From positions 25,548 through 89,547 of the forward strand of contig BQKZ01000850.1 in the NCBI GenBank assembly GCA_036244855.1: DNA of 64,000 nucleotides. The letters are read 5' to 3'. This stretch comes from Temnopleurus reevesii (lineage: Eukaryota; Echinodermata; Echinoidea; Temnopleuroida; Temnopleuridae). Both the position numbers and the translations under genes were made by a program. A model generated the notes under the pieces. That model had not been told where the DNA came from. It did not search any database and saw nothing but the letters and a program-made list of their open reading frames with translations. Positions within the stretch are counted from its first letter, which is position 1. Each line of letters starts with the position of its first letter. Below are positions 46,601 to 58,600 of the stretch, one piece after another.

Positions 46601-49600
46601 GAAAAACTCACATGCCATAAATCTGTGGCTGGATATCAAGCCTATTGAGATGCGTGTAGAGCTCAAAATCATGCTTCTTCAAGATAAACTCTCGTATCCT
46701 GTTGAGTTTCTTGACCAATGGGGAAGAAGGATTGCACTCCTCTGGTTTAGAGAAGGGTTCTGATTGGACGAAACCACAACTCTGTGGAGGGAAGTCCTGA
46801 CCGTGATGGAACCATGGCTCCGCAGTCTCCATTAGATGACAAAAGAGGGTGCTGTTCAAAGAAATATTTTCATAAATTAGTATTTGCATTTTATGTTCCT
46901 CCCCCAAAACATGTACTTCTTTCATATATGATCACATCTAACGAATGATAGGAGTGAATGGCATTTCAACAAAATAAAATTAACCAAAATTTTAGATGTT
47001 AATAAAATGAGGGAAACGTTCATGAACAATCAAGGGCTTTATCCAAAAGAAAACTCAAATAATTTGCTCTAAATGGTCTTGGCTACCTCCTTGCTTAGTC
47101 ATATCAGTTTCTTATGGCACCACCGAATGTATAAATGAATACAATAGTATGTCTGCCATTAGTATGTCTGCCATTAGGATGTATGTCACAAGTAGAAAAA
47201 ACAAACATTTCTAAATATGAGTGAGATAGTCAAGGCCATTTTGAACGAATGGCCCAAGGGTACTTTGGGTTTGATAGGGATCACTTTTCTGAAAGACACA
47301 CCATAAAAGGAAATGTGAAAGGGGAGGTAATTATTCATACTGCCGAAAAAGTCATGTCCTTGGTAATCTCGGTTAATTCACTCCCTGTTAAATACAGTAA
47401 AATCATTTCCAATATTAATGTCATGAAACTACTTGACTACCAAGAAAACAAATCAATTTCAGAATATTTACAAATGTAATACTTTTAATTTCTATTTATA
47501 ATTGGTTTCATTTACATTCACTTTCATAAGTCGTATAATCAATCAAGATGGCGAACAAATAAACATAGCTATCAATGATACTTCAAATCAATCATCTTAT
47601 TTGCCATCAATGATAATGAAACATTCCAAAAATAATCATTTGAAATATCAAACCTGGTTGCTAATTAGGTTTGTCACTTATTGAAAATATTCAAATAGGG
47701 AAATGGTAAATTATCAAAAACAAATTATGTTTGAATAATAGCAGAAGTATTAGGAAAATATATAATTTATAATTCAAAGTAAAATAATTACAGACTCTGT
47801 ATCTCATCTATTGCATCTCTGTGCCATTAATTGCCAGTATCTTTAAATGACGAAATATGGATACATTTTTTATATGAGGGAACTTCAAATGCTTAGTTTC
47901 ACGTGGTATTCATCATCTGAATTAAAACAAAGAAACTCTAGTTTTTTATTCATATCTGGGTCAAGTGTCCGTACTGACATACTTACTAGGAATCATGTTC
48001 CAGGTAATCGGGGTTCATCAACTCTGATACTATATCTCTGCAAGGGGGAAATCAGATAAAAAAATTATAGAGAAAAATTCAAAATTAAAAAAAAAATATT
48101 AGTTGGACATTAACAATAACATAACATATACATAAATTATCTTGGTCTTACCATTTTATAAAATTGAAGGGATGCAAATATATTACAATTAATAAAAATT
48201 TCCTTATAAAACATGTTTAAATATCATACAAATTAACATTATTGAATACACTTCTTCAACATTTGATGAAGGGTGGTGTACTCCAGTACTCTTTTCAGAA
48301 GATCTTTGATGATGAATAACTTAAACATTTCAGAGAAGGCTGATTGTAATTTCTTATCAAAGAAAGCTCTTAAAATCTGTATAATCACATGTAATCTTAT
48401 TAATCTCATATTAATTGAGGGGTAGGTGATATAGTCTATATAGATCAAAAAGTGATAATTTACACACCTGTTATAGAAAATACTACTGCACTTGATATAA
48501 GGATATTTCTAAAATTAAGTACTGTGCAAATGTGCGTGAGTTAAGGGTCATCAATTCCAAAAATACAATTTCTGTTATTCATACGGCGTAGAGCCCTACA
48601 TTGTTTTTATTCTTTTCTTTAACCTTTTATGCTTGGAATTTTAGGTTAGATAGGAATTTCATCAATCTATGTCACTGAAGAAAAGTAACTACATGTATGT
48701 TTATGAAAAAGGGCGAGTGTTGGAAGAAATTCACTCTGCAGACAAAAGAAAATTTATCATTTTGAATATTATGAATAGATTAGAATTTATTTTACATGCT
48801 GGTTGTATGCAAAATGAATTTTGTATTTCCAATGAATATCATTATAATTAGAATAAATAACCTGTAAGCACCAAAGAATATGATCGCTTTCAAGACTAAT
48901 GTCAAACACTAAATGTGACAACTTTCAAAAGATACGATAGTCATTGAAGGAAAGCCTCCTCTTCTATCTCTAAGGATAATTTCCAAATGACACATACTAT
49001 GTATCAGTGAGCAAAATAAAAAAGAAATATCACCGATCTACTAATAAATATCTCTTTTCATTTTTTTTTTTTACATGGAATACATCTTTTAAAAATTATC
49101 ATTATGTATCATATAAGCAGTTCCCTTGGATGTTAAATGTTCTTCACGTAACAAAATGCACATCACATCAGCTCCACATATAATACAAGTTGTGAGTTAC
49201 TATTGTTTCGAAGGAAGTTTTGGTATCATACTCCCTGTGGAAAAAAATAACAACAGAAAATACCCTGCACCATTTATGACACATCTATAGCTTCCGCATG
49301 AGCTGAAAAAAAATGAATTTATGATTGCAAGGTATTTCATGAGGTGTAAATAAGAAATCGTTAATGATAAGCAAGCATTCTTTCTACCATTACCTATATA
49401 GTTTATCTATACTTCATTGTTTTGATAGTTAGATTATCAGAAGTAATATACTTGATGGTCGATATTATACCCTACACCTTGTACAATTTGCTAACAAGTA
49501 TTGCATGAATAATGAGTTTAAATTAACATAGAAATATAAATGTAGAGAGCAGAATGAATATTGAAAGGACCTTGTTGTAATATGTTGTCTCTAAACCATC

Positions 49601-52600
49601 CTCTCTATGATTTACAATTGTTCAGATATATTGGAAATACAATAGTTTATACACCTGAGGAAGTAGAAAAACCAAACACCTGGTATGATTACACCAATAA
49701 TGGAGCACTATAATTATGTGATCTTGAATAGAGCTACAGTATGAACATGTTGCGTAAACAATAAATCAAATATAAAACTCTTATTCTCCTGTTATTTATC
49801 AGTATTTGTATACATGGGGGAATAGATACATGATATAAAGTACTGGATGCATAATATCCCTTGATTTATTCTTGGGTACATATTTCATACACTCCAAGCA
49901 TAATCTAACTGCATTCATCCCAAAGCAGGTGATATTTTCCCTGCATCCTTTAATCTCTTTTTACATTTTTAATAAACGTAATGCAATCATGGCTGTCAAT
50001 AGGGTGCATACATGTTTGAAAAAGATAGTGACAAACGCTTTCCTTTGTCAGAAAATCCTTAAAAACTACCCCACCCCCCTAAAAACACTAGTGACAGCCA
50101 TGTGCAATAGATACTGGTTAAAAAAAATCATGAAAGGGTGTCCAGCACCATACCCAAATCAAACATTATGATGTTTTTGTAACAATGAGAATTGCAAAAC
50201 AATACTCAATATATGCAAGTCATATCACTTTAAATTGAATTATTGTAATTATATCCCTTTGCCTCTAATGTCCAAGGCAACCTAGACCTGAAAATCATAA
50301 GATCTTGGTGGAGAACACTACACCTGTCAGTATGGTAACCTTTGATAATGAGTGGCTCATGAACCCACTAAAATGCTATGAGAGTATATATGGCAGCCAT
50401 GAAGAGCTCATGGCTTATGTAATTGTACAAACTTGTGAAAGGCTTGCTTGCTCGTTGGCAGTTCTTTTTTTAACAAGTGAACCAGTTGTGGTGAGCTGAT
50501 AGTTTTGGGTCATAGTAGAAATCAAATGTATTCGCTCACTTGGTTTAGTTCGGTTGAGTGGCAACCACTAACACAGAATTTCCTTGGGATAAAAGCAGCA
50601 AGGCTCAATTGGTAAAATTTGTACAATAGGCAGGTTTAATTATAGATTCTAATTTCATGCGTTCTCTTTACATACAGGTTGTTCTTGACAACCAGAAAGC
50701 TTACCCAAGGCTTGCCCAACATAGTAACGACTAATGTATGCAAAGTGGATTCCAAATATTGTAATTCAATTGTTACTAACTGGTTTGAGGAATTATACCA
50801 CGTTACTGCGGTCGTTCAGATGAAACTTGCATGAATTTGAATCTATTCGTAAACCGGTCTATTACCCCAGTTGACATGTTTTTCATGAGGTCCCCTTTAG
50901 CATTACACAGTGAATGCATTACTACCTTTACTATTAATAAAATGTGAAGAAAAATGTTAATGACACAGCAAGCAAATGAGAAATGAGAATGTGTAAATGC
51001 ATAAGAATTACTGCTATGAAGTATAATCTGATGTACAACCTTGTATTAGGACCGACAACTCTGGAGATTGAACATCATTAAATTGGAGAAGAGAAAACAG
51101 AAGAATTTGGTGAAATATTGGAATGAAAATTCAGTACATGGACATCAGAGTCTAAAAAGACTCAAAGAACAGAAATTAACAACTTTGTATTATCATCATT
51201 TCATCACTCTCATTTAAAGGAATGGAATGGGTTACTTTAAATGCAAATACAGAGATGATCTATGATTTAAATTCATGCACAATAACATTTATCTAATATA
51301 TAACCATGCAGCAATCTATGTGCATGTTTACATAATTATCAATCTGCATACATGTAAGCTTTTGTGCTACAGAAATATTTGCAAATTATATATGCAGTAA
51401 AATTCTTAAGAAAACTATGATGCAAAACTATTGGATACAAGTATCATTTCAAATATCTGTATCATGTTTCACTGTCGGCGATACATGCATGAGAAACTAT
51501 TACGCTTCAAATTATAACTTTTTATGAACCAGCTTGAATTGAATTTTTGTTAAATTATATTTGGATCAAGCATCGCTCCCACGTCATGTTGATATCATCT
51601 TTAAATGGGACTAATAAATGTAATGTACAAGTACTCCAGTGGAAACCCCTGCAATATTGTTGAGATGGACTCCAAATACTTTATGAATCATGTAACGTTT
51701 ATCAAAGTTAGCATACCGAACATAAACAATTTCTTGAATGCATGAAGATCAATTTGCAACTATATGATGTTGTTAATGCAATTATAGCACAAGCAAAGCA
51801 ACAAAGCATCATTGTTTTATCAATATTGTAACGTTGCTCTCAAAAGTCTTCGCTCTAAACCAGTCAAATTCCCCCATTTAGCACACTGCAATGAATGGTC
51901 TCAAAAGAGTATGTTTGATATCAATATCACTTTCTGTGCTCGTGCAGTAAGCCATTAGGATTCATTACTTGAAGAATTGAGCGCAATGAGTGCCCAGCTG
52001 TGGCGAGACCGGCGCTATACAAGAGGCCATCATCATCATCATCATCAATAATACTTTCTAAATCTGCCACATAATATTGTATATGACTAAATTTTAAACA
52101 GATGAAAAATGTAATTCTGTTGACAATCTTCAAATGTTCATCATGAAAGATAATAATATACCAATTAACACAGGTTTGACTGAACACATTATGTCTGTCT
52201 TCTTTATGTTTCTTTCTTCAATCAACATCATGCATCACACACAAATTAAATAAATATTATCCTATAGATGCACTTCAAGCCCATATGGACATTATATACA
52301 TGCAATATAAGTTTGTTATTTTGAGTAGCATTATATAATACTTACAGCTGTGACTCCATCTCCTTTGCATGAAGAAAAGCTTGTTGGTCGCAGTGTATTA
52401 CAAACATCAGTGGAGCCAGCAGTTCATGCATTCCCTGATAAGAATTGAAGAAGTGATATAAAGAGTGTTCTTATACAATATATAAAAAATTTAAAAAAAA
52501 TAAATTAATATAGATTATGGTAATCCATCTTCTGCACTTTTAACAGCTATAAAATACATTTTTTTACAGCACACATATTATATAGTTTCATACATCTTTA

Positions 52601-55600
52601 ATATTACTGTATATATAGCACAAAATAATTTTTCTAGGCTTAAAGGTTGTACNGCGCATGCGTAGTCGGCTAAAACAGACGAATAGTAATTTTTTCCCTA
52701 GGGAAAAAAGTTACTATTTTTGCACGCATGCGTAGTCGGCTAAAAACAAACGAATAGTAATTTTTTCCCTAGGGAAAAAAGTTACTATTTTTGCGCGCAT
52801 GCGTAGTCGGCTAAAATAGACGTGCCCGTGCGCGAGAGAGACACTGCTTCCCAGTTACACGGCACGGGACACTTCTGGCGGGCTTCGTTAGCATGATGTG
52901 CTCAACGAGAAGACGAGCCAGAGACTATATAGAAAAACAATTTATCAGATTATCAAATTATCCTTAAGACAAGGTAAGATTATTTAATTTGCTGCAATAT
53001 ACTACTTTATTGTTAATGTTGTTGTTGTTGTAAGAAGGGATATAAAAGTAATATACAATGACTTGATTCTCGGTACTGGCTAAAACTATTCGCACTCGTG
53101 AGCATCAGATAGTATCATCCTCCCTCGGGCCATTGGCCCTCGGGAGTATGGTACTATCTGATATGCTCATTCGTGCGAATAGTTTTAACCAGAACCTCGA
53201 GAGTCATTGTATATTTCTATATTGGCTATTACAAGCAATTTTGATAGTGGCGATCATTATTCATATCATCATCATTTTATACATGAATATCATAAACATT
53301 ATTTTGGCATTTGAGATCAAGTCATCATAGTTCATGGCAGTCTTGTCATCATAATCATTACTAGCTTCCTATCATTGAGTTAGCATTGATTTATTCTCGG
53401 TTATAGCAGTCTTGCCTGGCAGGTTTGTCCTTGGTGAAATATATTCCAAACGATGAGGTAAGACGCTGTGTCTGGAATTAGTTGCTGTTGGTATATGATA
53501 GCCATTTGATGGGGTTATTGCTGTGGGGATCTGTCTTCACGTTTTAATTGGCATAGACTTAGTCTCTCCATTCACTAATTAAAGATCTTGTGTTTGACAC
53601 TCTGCAATAACTGCATTGGGCATTTTTATGTTATTTTTGTATTGAAATTAAGTGTCATTTACGGAACATTATGATGAATACTTGACAAAAAACATATAAT
53701 TAGAAGAAAAACAATTGACATTGAAAATGAAACTCAATTACAGACACAATAAATTATCTCTAAAGCAGGTATTATTTTATAGCAATTCAAGTATTTATGC
53801 AAACATAAGGAAATTAGCAAGAAAAGGATGTTTATTTCAAAAAGAGAAATATGTTCTTTTCAAAATGTATACTACTGAAAATTCATCCTGATTTTCCACC
53901 CCCTCTTTCTTTCACCTTTCACCAACAAGTGCCTAATTATTATACCTCAAATATTATAACAACAATGATGATGTGTATATTTCTTTCTTATATCTTCTTA
54001 CCACTCATGTCTCAAATCAAAGTGACCATATATCATTTCCTGCACCTGTCCACTTGTTTATGCATCTTTCAACCCACGTACACACCATGCAACTGATAAG
54101 GGGTAGGAACAGGGAAAAAATACTTCTTTGTACTTCTTTCTTCTCAAAAATAGCCCCTGTGATACATTCAGCAAGGGCTATTTTTTGCTAACGGGATAAA
54201 TTTTTTAGCTCATAAGGCCTATTTCTAAGGTTTCAGGGGGTAATCATCCTTTTCACTTATTGTATTAAGTGCAGTGAATATGAACATTGTGCACCAGTAT
54301 GGCTATTTTCATGATATTATTTATACGACCAATATTTTCAATCTTCTACAAAAGGCTTCCCACTTGCTTGTAGTTCAATATATTGAGAAAATTGTTATCA
54401 TTTTTTGCAGAAAATAGTTTGATCATCACTTCCAAGACCTTCTAGTTCTCTTCACCAGGATCATTCATCTACAACCCTAGCCTGCCTCATGAGCTATGCC
54501 CCCGCCATTCCTCACCGACCAGTTTTTAGGCAATATAGACATTTTCCTTGGCAAAACACCTGACCGGTGTACTCCAACCTCTGAATGACCTAATTGAAGT
54601 TACCTATTTTACGCACCTCGACACCCAAAGCCCTACTCATGAGTTACGCCCACGCAATTAATGACTGACCTGTTTGTAATTGACGTGGCTATTTTCCTTG
54701 GCATAACAGAAGAGGATATCGATCATCATATCCCGGACCTTCTCGCTCTTGAAGAAAGCGATCTCAGGAAAACACCTCACCACATCTTGTTTGATCTCTG
54801 TCCGGCAATCCTTGTCTTGAAAGAACTTGTTCCAAGGGCTCTAAAAGGAAAAGGGAAATAAAATGAAAATATTGACGATGATAATCCATTGATAAAGTTA
54901 CTTACTTATCATTAAATGTTTGATTCTAAGTTCCTTTTACAGTTTCCATCATGAAAAAATAATGTTGTTATGTTCCAGACGATTTGTATCACCATTTCTA
55001 ATAATAATCAAATTTCTTTTTTGAGCCCATTTCATAGCATCATTACAAGGAGAAAATAACAGTAACACGAAAAAGGAAATAATTTCAAAATGAACAATTT
55101 TTCTACTTCTGCTCTAATTTCTACTTTTATTTTTTCCCCACGACCTTTTAATTCCTGAACTAATAACCCTTTTTGCTAAATGTTCCACTCTTTCCAATCA
55201 CATCCATTTTAATCTCCTTCATGATTCTCTCAATTACAATCTCCCATGCTCATTTACTCTTAATTCCCCATTTGCTCCTCACGGCTGTTTACGGCTTACT
55301 CATATCTTTATGAGCATCCTGATTAACACTTTTACTCCTATTTCTCCCCTGTTTCTTTATAATCCCACTTCCAGATCTCACCTCTTCCATTTGTGACAGT
55401 GGATTGTTGAGCGTAAGATCCATTTCGCTGTCCTTAAGCCCTTCCTTGGTGCTATGTATATGCGTCTCTCTAAAGCCTTCATACTTCTTTCGATTGTCTC
55501 TCACAGATTTCAGCCAAGCAGTCCTGTCTTCAGGTAGACACTCCAGGTATATCTAGGTGTAAAAACAATGAAGTTCAATCAGACGAGTCCTGTAAATGCT

Positions 55601-58600
55601 GAAATTTTACCTGGGGTTTTATTTCGCGAATTTCAGGACCTGAATTCGGTAAGATTTTCACTCATTAGAATGCCCCATAGCCTTGTGTAAAATAATCTTA
55701 AGAAGGTAAAAGAGGCAAGTGACTAATTTGTGAAAAGGTCCGAGATTCAGTGAATTCGCACTGCCATATGTGTGAACATACAATGTAAAGCACTGCGTCT
55801 TTGTGAGTTAGGATCTGCAACTGGACTCACCTTATCATATGAAGCCAAACATACATAATAAACTTGCCCTGGCAGTTTGTGAAATTCATTTGCATTGACT
55901 TAACATAGTATAATTGTAGTGTCATACCTCTATCACAAATAATGATACAATAATTATACTACACCATGATATTGAATGCTGGTAACTGATATAATTAGAT
56001 AACTTCAGTAAACATCATATCACTTAATATTTTACAAGCATTGCAAGTAATTTATCTTCCTTTTCCACTCATATTCTTCCCTTACCCAGTGAGAATGGTT
56101 AATCCCACACATAATATTTCCATGCAGGGGTGTGAAATACAATTCACTTACCTTCCAACAAACGCTTCGAAACCTACTACTTCTTAATCTGCCTTTCTTT
56201 CCTTCCTGCTGCACCACTGACAAGTAGTCATCTCTTTCAAACAGACGGAACCATTCATCCCTGTAGTCAAAGGATTGAAAAAATATTCAATGATTTATGC
56301 GATGAATGTCGTAAACGAAAAACACATTTCAAGCGCGACAAATGAAATTGAATGAAGCAAAGCGGGCGGGCTCTCATGTATTCTTGTAGCGAGAATTACG
56401 AAATAAAAAAGGATATTGGTAATAAACAAACAGCCTGTGATGTCTACTGGGTCTGATTTACTAATCTATTTAATGTGTTCACTTTCAATTAGTTCTTCAT
56501 TTCAATTTTAGAAGGGTTGTCCAGTTAGTGATCCAAGCCCTCTTTGTTTTTGCTGAGGCCCAAGAACAAAAATATACATACAGAAAAAAATCAAAGTAAA
56601 ACAGAATTCAAGGCACCTTCACTGGTAAAAAAATACTTCATCACTTTAGGTGGAATGCAATCTTCCAATATGGATGTGTATGTTCTATCAGTCAGATTAC
56701 ACATATTGGTATACAAATTCAGTCCACTCTGCCTAAGACAAATACTCATACCGGTAATCAATTTGTGGAACGAATCATACATAAAATGTGTTATTTTAAT
56801 TTGAGTAGAGATACCTGCAAGTGCTGTTATACAATGTTTATCTAAACTACCAGTAGCTATCTTCTAACCTATCAATAAAATTTTATCTCATTCTCTTCCA
56901 TGTGAAACTTTTTTGTTCACCTAAATTGCAATAATCATTTCACAATGAGTGCTAGCGCAATGCTTCTACCACTCTAAAGTTTTATTTATTGGCAAAAAAG
57001 GAAAAATCAACTCAATATAATAGGTATACATAAGTAATATACATGAAAACGGGTAAATTGTAGCTTTCATCTCTGGGCTTAAGTGTACAGACCCATGCTA
57101 ACCACATCCAAATTTAGAAGGATGAAACTCTTTGATCAAGTTACCTGAACATGACTTTAAATTGTGTTTAATGTATTAATGACAGCAACAGGAAGTAAAT
57201 GAGGTCATCAAGTGCTAAATAGCAACAGTATAACACAGGATATCAAGTCAGAGTAGTATGCAAGTTTATAACATAACCAAATTATGCACACTACAGTATG
57301 GTGTTAAACCATCATGTAATTTAAAGTACAGAATTACAGAATGAGACGCCACTAAAATTTAACAAAAAGTATCACAATTTGTAGAGATTCATAATCAATA
57401 ATCAAAGAAGTCATCAAATTTCCAGTGGTAGACAAGTACAGTATCTAATTTTTTGGTGAATTCTTCTGGAAAAATTTATAAAAAAATACTATAAGCCTTT
57501 GCAGCTTAAAGGGGAACCAGCCTTTGGAATTGTCGTGCTCTCATTGAATGGAGAAAAATCAGATGAACAAACTGTGAAAATTTGGGCAAAATCGAACCAC
57601 CTGTTCAAAAGTTATGAATTTTCAAAGTCACTGAGATATGACGATCCCTATCGCTGATGGGAATACGTGTGATCGGCAAATTCGATGGAATGTGTGACGT
57701 CATGTCGGACAACTCGTCATTCACTTTGGACACAGAATTTAAAAAAAATGGATTAATATAAGATTTAGAGTAAGGTTGCAACATCATTCTTCTCAAAATA
57801 CATGCAGAATCAATACAGAAATGCTATACCCCAACCAAAAATTATCATTTTGTTGAATTTTCCGAAAAAAGGAGAAAAGGTGAAAATTTGTATACAGAGT
57901 GAATAAGGAGTAGTCCGACATGATGTCACGGAGTCCGTCGAATTTGAATATCGCACGGATTCCCATGAGCGGTAGGGATCGTCATATCGCTGCAACCTTG
58001 AAAAGTCATAACTTTTGAACGGGTTGTCTGATTTTGTCCAAATTTTCACTGTTTGTTCATCTGATTTTTCTTCATTTAATGAAAGCATGATAATCCCAGG
58101 GAATGGTTTCCCTTTAAGTACTGTATAATTATTTTTTTTAATGTAATTGTAACAGTTATAACAGCAGGAGGGATGTACCAAGCATTTACCAGGTATCTTA
58201 CATACACATTGCTCCTCACCTGACATTTGATATTCACAAACACTCAGCTCTTTGGTACTCTTAAACAAGATTAATCAAAGACCCGAAGCCAGACTGCTAA
58301 CATGATTGGCCTTAATGCACTTCCCATTAACCCTACAAATCTCTGCTGCCCTTTGTAATGTCACCAACAGAACAGCAGCATTGTTTCATCAAGCATGGAA
58401 TTGAAAAACTGTTGTACATTAAATCACTTAATTACTTCAATCAAATATTTGGTGTAATCATACATGTAAAAAAAAATTACTACTTAACCAATGAGGGGAG
58501 TATTTTGCATAGAATGAAACAATGCAGTTTTATACAGACAAAATATGTACTAAATAATTATCCATACAGAGGATATTTCTAGCCCAAATACAGTCAAACC

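Noticed and set aside
50305..50499. 64-codon ORF in TBC1D5 intron 6
   Set aside because: No recognisable family, no splice context and only slightly balanced composition. Insufficient to call a gene.
52656..52823. CRISPR-like array
   Set aside because: The whole unit is repeated with no variable spacers, and the genome is an intron-bearing animal.
57810..58268. 152-codon minus-strand ORF
   Set aside because: Most of it lies in one arm of the palindromic foldback element. The open frame has no family match and mirrors the other arm.
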